Below, in pieces: positions 23,344 to 33,779 of a stretch of DNA of 64,000 nucleotides. Source of the DNA: Fragum whitleyi. Taxonomy: Eukaryota > Mollusca > Bivalvia > Cardiida > Cardiidae. Under the pieces are notes generated by a model that did not search any database, had not been told where the DNA came from, and saw only the letters and a list, made by a program, of their open reading frames with translations. The translations under genes were made by a program, and so were the position numbers. Numbering within the stretch: the stretch's first letter is position 1; the number at the start of each line of letters is the position of its first letter. The stretch lies in assembly GCA_948146395.1 (NCBI GenBank), contig OX411554.1, positions 41,739,869-41,803,868 of the forward strand. Direction: 5' to 3'.

Positions 23344-23500
23344 ATAATCGTTTGTTTCAGTGTAAGATCGATTTATATTTTATTGAATGAACATCAAAAG
23401 CTATATTTTCACGAGTGGAAGAGCCACGAGGGAAAATAAAGCTTTTGTTGTTCACGAAATGATATATTAATCGATCTTACACGAAAAACAAACTATTATT
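23344..23500. repeat. Long hairpin, about 70-bp arms
   Basis: The left arm runs TAATCGTTTGTTTcAGTGTAAGATCGAT...; the right arm is its inverse ...ATCGATCTTACACGAAAAACAAACTATTA. The apex is CACGAGTGGAAGAGCCACGAG. The arms include AAAAGCT / AGCTTTT and TGAATGAACA / TTGTTCACG. It is a non-coding foldback element. Confidence 0.75.
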
Positions 23501-23672
23501 CTATTTTTTTAATGCAAAAATGAGACAAAATGTGAAATTTCTAGGACATATATTCGTAAAGCGCGTCATTTTGCACGTGATTGCTATGTAACGTTCATTG
23601 TGACGTCACTTATTTCGCCCCGCATAGATTACGTCAGATAGGATGAAATGCACCAAAGCAGGGTATAAGTTT

Positions 23673-23708
23673 TTGATAATTTCACTGCTTTTGCAGTGAG
23701 ATTATCAA
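23673..23708. repeat. Short hairpin
   Basis: TTGATAATTTCACTGC and GCAGTGAGATTATCAA pair around TTTT. It may be the core of a larger decayed palindrome. Confidence 0.65.
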
Positions 23709-23885
23709 ATGATAATCTACCGTTATTTCTCGATAATCCACCGAAAAGCATTAAAGAAAAACGAATGATTCATCTTGACCTGCAGGCGACACTGGGGATA
23801 CCCTTCGATTTATCCTTGAAAGATGACCTTGACTTAGAGGCCCTATGAAATATTTTTTGACTAACAATATATGAGCCAGTATGTG

Positions 23886-23980
23886 AGATTTCCAACAATT
23901 TCAAATGTGCGCCAAGCAAAGACTCTTACCAGCCTGTGCATTTGCACAGTCTGTCCAGGGTCTTCACTTTTCGTTTTGCA
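23886..23980. repeat. MITE R5, copy 2
   Basis: The core AGCCTGTGCAtttGCACAGTCTG has GCAAAGACTCT to the left and AGGGTCTTCACTTTTCG to the right. It is preceded by 'AACAATTTCAAATGTGCGCC', the same arrangement seen inverted at about 26455-26530. Confidence 0.6.
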
Positions 23981-25154
23981 GATATATAAGGCCCCAGTAT
24001 ATCTTTAGGCATTGAGATAATGTTTTAATTACACAATTTTGTCGTCTTGGCAGCTCAATGTTTTGCTCTATCTCTCATGTCAAATTGTTGCGAATGTCAC
24101 GCACAGACTCATATGTAAATAGCATTAGAAGTTCTAACACTATCTACCAAATGCAACCATTCCATTTCATTTGAGATTAGACGCAGGGCCATTAAATTTA
24201 ACTAAGACTTTAGTATATGAAATTATGCCCCTTTAAACTTTAAAAAACATACACATTCAAACTGGACACTTAATTTCTATTTTCCCTATTCTTCGTAAAC
24301 AATTTTGAACAATTAAAATGAAAACAGGACCATGTAGAAACTACGCAAAATGACTATATATATATATATATAAAAGAGATTGGCTCCAGTAGAAGTCAAC
24401 CTACGGTTGCATTAATAAATAACTTATTCACGAAGAAAAAAACAACACATCATTCTAGATGTATAAATTATACCCTGGTCAGGCTGCACAGTCTCTTTTT
24501 GTCTAAGGAGTCATTTTAATAACACAGAAATTTAATAACATGATGCAATCGGACCTATCATCTGCCCCCAAATCCTTTCTTTGGGATTTGTAATCATACA
24601 ATCATACCTTCCTATGTGATCTGTTTAATCATTCTAATGGTCATAATTTACTTGTAATCTGTCAAATTGCAATAATAAATATTAAAGATAATGCATTCTC
24701 TAAGCGAATCTGTGCACATTAAACAGGTGAAAGAATGAGTAAATGATAAAGAGAACATGTTCAAAGCTAGTCGCCAAAAAGATTGATGCTTCTTTTTAGA
24801 TTTTTAACACGAGGTTGTACTTACGACTTGAATAAAGCTATAGTTTCTGCATTATTGTCTTTTATCAAGTTTATATGAAGACACGTGCTGTTAACGTGAC
24901 ACACGTAGCTGAATCTTACGATATCAATTTCTATAGTATGATTTTCTCCGCAATACGTCGTCACACCCGTTACGTTTTGGTCAGCCGTCTAAATACGTTT
25001 CAGCCGTTCCGTTTATGAGTTTTCTAGAACCCATTTCGTATGATGAGCGTGTGTGTTACTTATATCTAGCGATTGAAAAACGCGGGAACTATGTTTCTCT
25101 GTACCAATTAATGTAACCCCAAAAAACAACAATGATAACTACTGGACGTTTGCC
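23981..25154. other. Unassigned region
   Basis: A short TA run lies at about 24355-24373. No gene was recognised. Confidence 0.3.
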
Positions 25155-25402
25155 CAGCCCTGCGTTCAGGATCACCAAACGATGCAAACAGTTTTCATAT
25201 TATACCCCGCTTTGCACGCAAGTACACATGCAAAGCGGGGTATAATTGGAAAACTGTTTGCACCGTTAGGTGATCCTGATCGCAGAGCAGCCCTGCGTTC
25301 AGGATCACAAAACGGTGCAAGCAGTTTTCCCAAGTACACGTGCAAAGCGGGGTAAAATTGGAAAACTCTTTGCACTGTTATGTCATCCTGAACGCAGGGC
25401 TG
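25155..25402. mobile_element. Two palindromic MITEs R8 in tandem
   Basis: Each unit is an almost complete palindrome: AGCCCTGCGTTCAGGATCA... TTATACCCCGCTTTGCACG, a short loop, then CGTGCAAAGCGGGGTATAA ... TGATCCTGAACGCAGGGCT. The first unit covers 25155-25290 and the second about 25288-25402, sharing the junction. The second has lost part of its left arm. Single copies lie at 37079, 38391 and 63845. Confidence 0.8.
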
Positions 25403-25976
25403 GTGTCAAATTTACTATTACCAGGGTGATAAGGCCTGACGACCGCTTAATATGTTTCATATGAATTTGCAATAGAAAGAAAGGAGAATCGAACTTTTTT
25501 GGAAGCTTTCACAATCAGAATAGACCCGGTACAACTTTCACGAATAGTGCCATTTCGACACGGAACGAATACTAATTGAAATCAATCTATCCATCATTCT
25601 AAAATACATGAATTATACATCAATTCTTTTGTTACCTGATCTAAATTAGAATATCATGAACTTTGCTTTGTTTAATGTTTTCTATATAGCTGTCAGTTTC
25701 TTCAACTGTGATCTTCCTTTATCTCAAAAATCTATTTCCTAAGCAATTGAAAGGTCATATTGAGCTAAATTCATTTTTTATTTATATACCTGATAAACTT
25801 TTTAAGGCAAAGCTTAATTCGTTATTGTACGAATAAGGCAAGAGGTGATCATGTTTCTAATTTCTATTTTGATCGACGAAGGAAAACCAAAGAGTATATA
25901 CTGAAAAAAACAACTATCATTTAGATTTCAATTGACTAATAAAATAATTAAAAATGAATAACAAATGCTCTTTTTC
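25403..25976. other. Unassigned region upstream of a candidate gene
   Basis: No repeat was recognised. If the exon at 26253 is real, this is its upstream flank. Confidence 0.3.
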
Positions 25977-25984
25977 TATAAAAA
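25977..25984 (+). promoter_or_regulatory. Possible TATA box for the signal-peptide exon
   Basis: TATAAAAA lies about 275 bp before the ATG at 26253. A start site about 30 bp downstream would give a 5' UTR of roughly 245 nt. In AT-rich DNA such a match is weak evidence. Acceptor-like sites at about 26038 and 26126 mean the ATG exon could instead be a second exon. Confidence 0.2.
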
Positions 25985-26252
25985 TATATTTGCGTCATCG
26001 GCTTAAGGCTCGTGTGATATCAGTTGTTTATTTTACAGAATATTTGGTTTTGCTTGCAATCTTTGTAAAGTGAAAAAGTTTGTGAACAGACTTCCGTACT
26101 GTGAATGGACAATTCTTTTTATTACAGGAAATGTGAACATTTCTTTAAATTTCGAATGAAAAACTAAAGACTGAGTGTAATTGATTAAATTCAAAGTGCT
26201 TGGAAACCAGAAAAAAATCAAGAAATCCCCAAAACGAACAACAGGTGTTATA

Positions 26253-26364
26253 ATGGACCTAAGAATAAAGATGGAACGTCTCCGTGTGTCCCCGATCGTT
26301 CTGGTTATATTATTGGTCACAGGGACGTGTGGACAACAAACGACATTGTTAACGTCAGCTCAAG
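26253..26364 (+). CDS. Candidate first coding exon of a secreted or membrane protein (37 codons plus 1 nt)
   Basis: The ATG at 26253 has A at -3 and G at +4. It is followed by a short basic segment (MDLRIKMERLR), a hydrophobic core (SPIVLVILLVTGTCG) and a polar continuation (QQTTLLTSAQ), a textbook signal peptide with likely cleavage near residues 26-27. A second good ATG lies six codons in. The frame then meets CTCAAG|GTAGGT, an excellent splice donor, giving a phase-1 intron. Signal-peptide exons followed by phase-1 introns are common in modular extracellular proteins. No downstream exon was found in the repeat-rich sequence to the right, so the family is unknown. The single-exon evidence limits confidence. 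Confidence 0.5.
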
Positions 26365-26454
26365 GTAGGTGATTCTCTCTGTAACCTTGACTGCCGCGTT
26401 GTATAAATAGAAGTTTGCCTGAATCGCTTAAGACACTTTTAGACCTTGAGTTAA

Positions 26455-26535
26455 GACCCTTGTCAGACTGTGCAGATGTACAGCTGGCCCGCGTCTTTGC
26501 TTGGCGCACATTTGAAATTGTTGGAAATGGCACAC
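26455..26535. repeat. MITE R5, copy 3
   Basis: AAGACCCTTGTCAGACTGTGCAgatGTACAGCTGG...GCGTCTTTGCTTGGCGCAC then ATTTGAAATTGTTGGAAAT. It is the inverse arrangement of the copy at 23886 and would lie in the first intron of the candidate gene. Confidence 0.6.
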
Positions 26536-26635
26536 CGAGGCTCAATTTCATTTCAACCAAACTGATATTTTTAAGACATTTAAATTAGTCTTGCTCAATC
26601 TTTTCCCACAATTATTTAGAAGAAAAAAGGCAGTG

Positions 26636-26700
26636 TAGGTTAAGATCAGACTGCATGTCTTTGCAGGCTGATCCTAAGCTATTCTGTCTAATAAAGCCTT
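26636..26700. repeat. Hairpin of the R5 type
   Basis: TTAAGATCAGACTGCATGTC and GCAGGCTGATCCTAAGC form a stem similar to that at 14273-14340. Confidence 0.5.
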
Positions 26701-26898
26701 AAGTACAGCGGAAATAGGTCTTGAAAAGTACGATAAGGGTTTACATTTAAACTCAATTTTACACAGTCCACATATTAGTTCTTTCACTATTACCAAACCT
26801 TACCAATTTTTTTTCAACTAATACACCACCGTGTGCACTAAATTTTATGATTTAAAAGAACTGAACATTTATTCTAAATAAAAAAATCTTTGAAATGG

Positions 26899-27053
26899 CA
26901 GTGGATCAATAATAGTTCCGCAACATTTCGGAACTCATTGTCTTTCACAATATTAACCGAGGTTCCCTAATTAAATCTGAAGGAAAAAATCGGTTAATAA
27001 CGTTAAAGTTCACGGCTTCCGAAACATTGCTGAACTGTTATGGGTCCACTACC
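26899..27053. mobile_element. Palindromic MITE R9, copy 1
   Basis: The left end has CAGTGGATCAATAATAGTTC CGCAACATTTCGGAACTC; the right end has the inverse ...TGTTATGGGTCCACTACC. The inner arms hold TTAACCGAGGTTCCCT and its partner. Other copies lie at 31800, 45460 and 52453. Confidence 0.65.
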
Positions 27054-27325
27054 TAAAACTCGGAATAATCCAAGATATTGTTAACTGAAACCCTAAATGT
27101 TTTCAGTAATTCTAGAAGCCGACATATTTGTGAACTCTTGTGATCATTTGTGGCATGGTATCCTAGATGGGTTACCATACAATTAACACCCTCGTTAGTT
27201 CTTTCGGCCGTTAGAGCACTCGATAGGACAGATGTAACTCAGCTTGATTTTTAAAAAACTCGAGTATTAGTTTATATGAATTTATAGATGTGCACGCTTT
27301 TGATACTCTAGCCTACTGTTAAAGC

Positions 27326-27445
27326 ATCGTAAAATTGATAAGGTGAATGATTTCAGAATGAAAATGAATGAGGGATCGGGGTACGTTTTGAACGGAAAAT
27401 TTCGTGAAATTGGACGAAAATTATTATTTAATTACCTCCCTTTTA
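27326..27445 (-). mobile_element. ATTC-rich MITE R6, 3' part (inverted)
   Basis: 'AAATTGATAAGGTGAATGAT' then GAATGAAAATGAATGAGGG is the inverse of the R6 3' end. It is interrupted near ATTACCTCCCTTTT. Confidence 0.55.
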
Positions 27446-27504
27446 TCAATCTGCGTACTTTTCCTTTTGTGTGTCTTCATCGACCAATCAACCGCACTCG
27501 ATCC

Positions 27505-27725
27505 GTGACCTGGAGGTCCGTGGTTCGAGCCCCACTGTCGACGGGGTGTGTTTATGGGCAAACACTTAATAGCCAGCCCTAGTTCACCCAGCTGTAAAAA
27601 TGGGTAGCAGTGGGTTTAAACCACTGCCTCTCTCTCGGGGACGTGAAAACATCAGGATTGAGTGTTCGAGAGCGATTCTATAAGCTTAAGCTTTCGTCGC
27701 AATCGAACTAAAATAAATTAGTATA
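27505..27725 (+). mobile_element. tRNA-derived SINE, 5'-truncated
   Basis: A B-box-like GGTTCGAGCCCC inside a tRNA 3' half is followed by 'CCCAGCTGTAAAAATGGGTA', a phrase typical of the body of several invertebrate tRNA-SINEs, then ACTGCCTCTCTC and an AT-rich 3' end. The A box is missing, so the copy is truncated. It lies within or beside R6 fragments. Confidence 0.55.
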
Positions 27726-27809
27726 AACTAATCAACCGCTTTAAAATTTATACCACCCAATTAAATCAAGGAATGCTTTGATTAATTTGAATGAAATGTT
27801 TTGTGTTTT

Positions 27810-27962
27810 TATGTCTCTTTAGAATGGTTTAGATTGTGTTTTTTTAAGGATTTTGGAGCGTTTTCAGATGGTGGAGTGTTTTTGAATGCATTTAATAGAG
27901 CGCCTGGGGAGCGATTAAGAATGTTTTTGCTCGAGGTGACTGTCAATTTCGCGATTTTACAA
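27810..27962 (-). mobile_element. ATTC-rich MITE R6, 5' part (inverted)
   Basis: On the minus strand it reads AAATTGACAGTCACCTCGAG then CATTCTTAATCGCTCCCCAGGCGCTC, the R6 5' end. Together with 27326-27445 in the same orientation, this suggests one R6 copy split by the SINE at 27505-27725. Confidence 0.55.
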
Positions 27963-28457
27963 AGTAACCGTATTTCGCCTTGCTTAAAACCCCGCCCTTA
28001 TATACAATTGAAAAAAGCACCTCTTTGACCTTAGCATAGAGATTTTTTGCTACAAGCGACCTTCAATTTAAGATGTATCTAAAAACACAAATATTCAATT
28101 TATTTTAATTGCTTGCATTAATTTGACTATTTTTTTTAATTTCATTAACATAAATTCAATAAAACACCTTGCGAACCCATAGATCAATCTTTTTTCCCCG
28201 TAATGGTCGAGATTTTAGCACGTTTGTGTCAGTTTAAAAAATTATTGCTCAACAAACGCTGGTAAAATGCAAATTTATGAACACAATATACAAATTACAT
28301 TCACTTTCTTGAAAAAATGAAAGTTTTTCTTTTTATTTACGAAAAAAATGTTATCGCTTAAAATATCAGTAACCATATCAAATGTATCAGCGCGATGGCT
28401 CAAATTTTCCTTTGAGCCATCAATTACTAGTACATGCTCGTCAGTTTGTGATTAAGT

Positions 28458-28700
28458 TATATTTGAATGAGATTTAACGCCACTTTTCATAATTTGTCAG
28501 TCATATCGCGGCGGCTGCAGCACCTAACATTATATTCCTGATATATCTCGCACCACTTTTACCATTGCACCCTTTCTTAGCCTCCAGCTGTTATCGCACT
28601 TAGCTTAACGACTATTTACCCATTGCTGGAAGACAAATGTCGGAAAGGATATGTGCCGCCGCTTAGGATCGAACCCATGACATCTTGTATATGTAGTCAG
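28458..28700 (-). mobile_element. tRNA-derived SINE, family A, nearly full length
   Basis: On the minus strand, a tRNA-like head with the B-box region ATGGGTTCGATCCTAAGCGG is followed by CGGCACATATCC, TTTGTCTTCCAGCAATGGG, GATAACAGCTGGAGGCTAAG, AATATAATGTTAGGTGCTGC and GCCGCCGCGATATGACTGAC. It is the most complete family A copy here and abuts another SINE on the opposite strand. Confidence 0.7.
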
Positions 28701-28990
28701 CCCGATTAGCTCTGTTGGTAGAGCACCGGACTTCAAAACCATTGAAGTTCGACGGCATGGATTCAATCCCGGGCTGGCACACTAACAAAACTAATTGTCT
28801 TTCGGATGAGACCTTAAACCGAGGCCCCGTGAGACGGTGCTTTACACCGAGCACGTTTAAGAACTATGGCGGATCTCGTCAGTAGTTTCGCCATGTACCC
28901 TTGCATTATCCCCCGTAACAACTAACCATCTTCTGGGGGCGTCGCTCATATGGGCATGTGCAACGGAAGCGACGATAAATAAATGGAATT
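28699..28990 (+). mobile_element. tRNA-derived SINE with a metazoan-conserved central domain
   Basis: The tRNA-like head AGCCCGATTAGCTCTGTTGG TAGAGCA has a good A box; GGATTCAATCCCGGGCTGG is the B box and acceptor end. The body contains CTTTCGGATGAGACCTTAAA and CCGAGGCCCCGTGAGACGG, which I recognise as the type of central domain shared by SINEs of many animal phyla (Meta-/other superfamilies; exact domain name not certain). It ends with GATAAATAAATGG. A mismatch-bearing anticodon arm argues against a working tRNA. Confidence 0.7.
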
Positions 28991-29111
28991 ACACGCACAC
29001 ATCAATTGCCAGAAAACTTTTCAAAACTAAAGATGACACCTTAAACACTAAAGCCTTTTTGTATTAATATATACAGTTAGTAATTCGTAAAATTGAAATT
29101 TACCTCGATCA

Positions 29112-29180
29112 AAACCATTCTAAATCTCTCGCTCAGTGATTCATTCGTTCATTCTGAGCACTCACGCAAACCATTAATTT
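29112..29180 (+). mobile_element. ATTC-rich MITE R6, 5' fragment
   Basis: GATCAAAACCATTCTAAATC, CGCTCAGTGATTCATTCG and CTCACGCAAACCATT follow the R6 order, then similarity ends. Confidence 0.55.
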
Positions 29181-29321
29181 ACAAATTCTCTAATTAAATC
29201 GGTCAAAATGATCGAAATTCCAATCGAATCGAACAAATATTTCCATAATTTTATTTGATGGTCTAGGTTTTAAGTGACTGAATTGTACGTGAAGACAAGC
29301 AATTTGGAAAGTTCGTAGATT

Positions 29322-29960
29322 TTTAGCTCCACTGGCCAAATGCTACTGGGGCTATTGTCATGACGCTGTGTCCGCTGTGCGCCCGGTCCTAAAATCTTTC
29401 TTTAAAAATCTTCTCTCAAGAAACTACATGATGGAATAAAACCAAACTTAACAGGAACGATGGCACCCTTTCAAAGTTGTTCAATGATTGCTTTAATGGG
29501 TGTTGCTAATTACCTTATACGTGGCTTATCTCAGAATCAAATGGATAAATATCCACCAAAGTTCGCTTCAATGATCGTTGAGTGACTCCTTTTCAGTCTA
29601 CATTTTTTGTGATCAGATGGAAAACATGGCTTTTACGGGCGGATGTCATTTCTCTATATGTTATACATGTATAGTGAAAACTTTGAAACTCATTTTCTCA
29701 GAACCTGATTGATGGGTTTCAATCAAATTTCACCTAAGAGATTCTTTTGTTACCCTTGCTACACAAAACTGAACAGTAATTGTGATCAGATGAACAATAT
29801 GTCTTTTGTGGGCTGAGGTTGTTTCTAAGTATGTTATATAGTGGAAACATTGAAAAGCATTCTCTCAGAACCTAATTGTATGATATCAACCAAATTTCGG
29901 TGGAATATAACTTTCGTTACCCTTTATCAGACTGCTCAAAATAATTAGAACTTATTGAAA
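29322..29960 (-). repeat. Pearl-like repeat, diverged, inverted
   Basis: It opens TTTTTAGCTCCACTGGCC...GGGGCTATTG, the inverse of a pearl-like 3' end, then TCTTTAAAAATCTTCTCTC and 'ACTACATGATGGAATAAAAC'. About three blocks follow, each with GAACCTGATTG-like, ATCAACCAAATTTC and GTTACCCTT phrases. It belongs to the same superfamily as 3391-4650 but is a different subfamily. Confidence 0.5.
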
Positions 29961-30054
29961 AAAGAAAGGGGAAAACTATTTAACAACAATCATCTAATCA
30001 TATCTGTAGATTCAGGCATGTGGAACGAATCAGCTGCCCAGGCAGCTCTAGAAT

Positions 30055-30212
30055 TTAAAGGAAGGTAATGAATATCGCCAATTTTGTACAGCGTGGACGA
30101 AATTAGTGATATTGAATGACCTCCCTTAAATTTCATTTAGAACTCGCTCCGCCCGTTCATTCCATTTCATTCGGAAATTATTCCAAAATCATTCATTTTG
30201 TCAATTTCACGA
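30055..30212 (+). mobile_element. ATTC-rich MITE R6, 3' half
   Basis: GGAAGGTAATGAATATCGCC, a mutated central palindrome, GACCTCCCTTAAATTTCATT and CTCGCTCCGCCCGTTCATTC follow in order. It ends CATTTTGTCAATTTCA. Confidence 0.6.
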
Positions 30213-30505
30213 TGTTGGTACTTTTCCGAAGGACACCATACGATATCTTAGTCTACGATTTTTGAATGATATTTTTGACATTTTTAAGAACCCCTTTTTG
30301 ACTTGTATCACAAATATAATGACCTATATTTCATTTCTACCAAATGATAAGTGCAATTATCATCAGCTTTAAGAAGGCTAGAAACATATGGAATATCTAT
30401 AGTATCAGTAACAGTAACCATTAAAAGATACGAGGAGAACAATATGGAGCTTAATATAAATCCTTGGTACCCCAATTGTAGTATCACAACTCGAGCTTAG
30501 TCCAT

Positions 30506-30733
30506 TTAACCCTTTGCTGTTTAAATCCTGCTTTTTACGTGCCTGTGATTTTATGATTGAGAAAACATTGTGAAAAAAGAAGAAATTGCTTGTGAGAAGC
30601 AATTTCTTCTTTTTCCACACTATTTTCTACCCTACTGCATGGTTATTTTTCAAATTAAATCCACTTTAAAATTTCGTCTGCAAAGCATTTGAATTTGGAC
30701 GGGTCCAATATTTTGAAAACAGGAAAGGGTTAA
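30506..30733 (-). mobile_element. TTAA-flanked MITE (piggyBac-like), copy 1
   Basis: TTAA CCCTTTGCTGTTT at the left and AAACAGGAAAGGG TTAA at the right make 13-bp inverted ends with one mismatch inside TTAA duplications. The interior has the stem GAAGAAATTGCTTgtgaGAAGCAATTTCTTC. TTAA targets and CCC...GGG tips are typical of the piggyBac superfamily. Copies with the same ends lie at 36113 and 53282. Confidence 0.75.
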
Positions 30734-30778
30734 CAAATGCCTAATACGTCAGGCGAAAAATAACCATCTGGAAAATCC

Positions 30779-30805
30779 GAAAAAAAAAAAAAAAAAAAAA
30801 AAAAA
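30779..30805 (+). repeat. Poly(A) run
   Basis: An A run of about 27 bases. No retrotransposon body was recognised upstream. Confidence 0.9.
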
Positions 30806-31799
30806 TGAAAAAGAAATCGGTTCCAGTAACGTCACTCGGGGTCGGATTTCAAAATCTTGAATTGTCGAAGCTTAGATTGATCATTTCAGATTACGAAAAT
30901 TATCTGAATCTAAAAAACCTCGACCATTGTCTGCCTTGACTTAGGTCGAACTGTACGCATTGATGGTAACTAGATGATCCATTTTGGCTTGACGTGCCAT
31001 ATCAAGATCATTTCAACATCGAGTTTTCTCTACTAAATAACGATAACAGGGGCCAGTTTTGTACGACAACAATCGTTTTGGTTTTAATCGATTATCGATC
31101 TCTCATTAGCTCATAAATATGGCCTGTCATTGATCTTCCTCCATTTTCGTCGTAAAGAATTGGGCCCGACATCAATCTCATTAAATCTCGTTGATGAAAC
31201 TACGGCTACACAGGGTTGGGCAGGGGTTTGGAATAAAAGAATCGCCATTTACCCATGTCATGTTGAGCCGCCATTACCCATGTTATGTAAAGCCACGTCA
31301 AACTAATACAGGAACTGTGCTGACAGTTGGGGTTTGTTAAGTTGTAGATAATGACAGTATTTATAATCATTATCATTGTTTTGAAGACGTAATTTATTTT
31401 GACAATTATCCCTAAACAATGCATGATCGTTCGAAGGCGGATAACAGTTCCACTTATGAGACGCTGCGTAGAGAGTCATTCGGCAGTCCTCGGGTTATCT
31501 CTGAACTCTTTAATTTAGGTACGGAAACGACAGAGCTGTGACGAATCAAAAGGGCTACAAATAGATTGTGTATTGTGCATCGGATATGTCATCAATACAG
31601 GAATGAAGAGATGAATGAAATGACTTAGTTCGATTCCTTTGGAACTATATTGTTTTTGAACCGACTCAGAATTTTGCTAGATATAGCCGCGATATGAGCA
31701 AAGAAAATCTTTACCATGAAAATCGATTTAAAATTTCACAACCGCATGTAGAAACTCTCCATCTAGTTCAGCAGCTAGTAATAATATCTGGAAAAGTCT

Positions 31800-31965
31800 T
31801 TAAGGTAGAAGACCCGTAATAGATCCGCAACATATTGGAATTAATAAACTTTAACAGTGTTAACCTAGGTTTCCCCAATGATAATCATAAGGAAACATTG
31901 GTCAACATTATGAAAGATCATGAGTTCCGAAATGTTGCGGAACTATTACGGTTCCACTTCCTTAA
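31800..31965. mobile_element. Palindromic MITE R9, best copy, TTAA-flanked
   Basis: TTAA (31800-31803) then GGTAGAAGACCCGTAATAG and CCGCAACAT; the right end has ATGTTGCGGAACTATTACGG, TTCCACTTCC and TTAA (31962-31965). The inner arms are GTTAACCTAGGTTTCC and GGAAACATTGGTCAAC. Almost the whole element can fold. The TTAA flanks suggest a second family using the same target. Confidence 0.7.
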
Positions 31966-32486
31966 AGATAAAACAAAGTCCGAATAAATATGTGACACGT
32001 CACGCGAAAAGGGACTATCTTGCAGGTGCGTAAAGTATCGACCTAAGTCAGAATGCACCGAGATCGCAGACTTCACTTCTGTGAAATCATGAAGGCATTG
32101 CCCATGGCACCTCATTAAAAAGACTTGCACAAATCCAAGTTCTGAGTATAATTGGAATATTTTTGTCATGTCGATTCAAATGAGTACACATAACATAGGG
32201 TTTCATTGAGGAATTTATATTCTTAGGCAAAAAATAATAATGAAAACTTTCTTGAATCACATATCTAAACAAAACCACAATCTTATCAATCCACCAAGAC
32301 TTTCTTTTGGCTAATTGAAAATTGTCAATAAAAATAACCGTTTGGATAAAATCTCATGTGATATATATTCATATTTTTGATATCACATGGATATTTTAGA
32401 ACGATGACATAATGCGATAATTTCTAGAAAAATGCATTTCTGTTAGCAACATCGACTAAAACAAGGCAAATGGAGGTTATAAGATA

Positions 32487-32632
32487 AATATAATACGCAC
32501 TTAGTGTATCGTATGAAAAAAAGTCTAACTCGGTTGTGGGAATTTAGAGCCTCGACAATTAGGCCTATCAATTCCCTCAACCTCGTTATATGTATTTTTT
32601 TAAACAAAAAACTTTGTGCGTATTATGTATAT
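32487..32632. repeat. Palindromic repeat R4, copy 2
   Basis: Outer arms ATAATACGCAC / GTGCGTATTAT and inner arms AACTCGGTTGTGGGAAT / ATTCCCTCAACCTCGTT pair around GAGCCTCGACAATTAGGCC. It is the inverse of the copy at 12905-13060. Confidence 0.65.
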
Positions 32633-32748
32633 TTAACTTTGATCAAAGGGGTATAATTTGAAATGCTGTGTCAGTGCGTAAAATCGTTAATTTTCAAATT
32701 AATCCCCATGGGAAATGTCGAGAATAGTTCAGGATGGGACTATCAAAC

Positions 32749-33400
32749 CCATTCGGAACATCGGTCGGACTTTTCCTTTACCCGGAAAGTACCTCTGACG
32801 TAAGTGTAGTAATGTTGGGTCAAATTTTAGGTAAATCCGCTTCTGGTTGTACTTCGACATTACGCATATAAGAAAGTTTTCCATACCCGAATCCGATCGT
32901 TTTTGCAGACTTTTGGGCATATAACAATCGACTGCATTTTGTTATCAAATAATATTATGCTAAATTTTAATCTCTTGTTGATTTTCAAGGGCGTAGCTCC
33001 CATTACGCACATTACGCAAATACGTAATAGAAATAAATCCTCTTTCGAAAAATGTCGTTGATGAATGCTCATAACAAAGAAACTACAGCTTATTTTAGCT
33101 GTAGGGCCTAGTTACGATGTTATGATTATTCACCAACGCTCAAATCATAAAAAGGGGACTGGAGGGATTACATTCATCTTTTGTCACAGTCCAAATATCG
33201 CCTTTATCCATATATTCTTTGGTGGTCGCCTTCTGAGTGCGTATTAGTTTCAAAATCCTAGTTACGCCTATGCTATTAGCTTTTCTCAATGTCATCTTGA
33301 TTTTTGTGACGTCATGTAAACCCAAGTGCGAAAAGGTGCGATTTCTCGTAGAATCGCCGAGGGTTACCGGTCGTCTCAAACCGTCTGGTCTCGACCTCAT
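32749..33400 (+). repeat. Repeat R7, copy 2, split by an insertion
   Basis: CATTCGGAACATCGGTCGGA, 'GACGTAAGTGTAGTAAT', a decayed hairpin, then after a gap GTGACGTCATGTAAACCCA and TAGAATCGCCGAGGGTT, in the order of copy 1 (20178-20600). The gap at about 32990-33268 is an insertion with inverted ends GGGCGTAGCT...ATTACGCA and TGCGTATTA...AGTTACGCC. That insertion explains the 300-bp size difference between copies. Confidence 0.6.
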
Positions 33401-33779
33401 GAATGGAATTTCCCCTACATATTCGACTCATTCAAAAGGTTTAGTACTCGATTCACGAAATAAGAAAATATTGTTAATATTATATTGTTTTTGATAGATG
33501 TCTTAAAAAGCGTGTCAAGATAATTTTGGGAAGTATTTACTTTGATAATGAGGTCGTTAAAAATGTCATGGGCTACAAACATGAGTTTATATGGTAATTA
33601 ATAAACGTGAATAACCATAATGAGATCATTTTATGATTTATAAGGTAGTTTTCCCTTGTTTACAGAGTATAAAAGGACCTTCATAAGATAACAATGTTAT
33701 CGTTTGTTGTTCTGTAGATTTATTGGTTGGTTTTTGAAACAGCTTGGTTGTTTGGAAGCCATAATTTCATACGCACAGT

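Noticed and set aside
25172..25464. Frames of 64-67 codons on both strands with PFCDPERRA-like words
   Set aside because: They fall wholly in the R8 palindromes. The same peptide appears on both strands because the DNA is an inverted repeat.
28699..28780. A tRNA gene
   Set aside because: A and B boxes are present, but the anticodon stem does not pair well and a SINE body follows directly. The same reasoning applies at 48300-48362 and 55380-55437.
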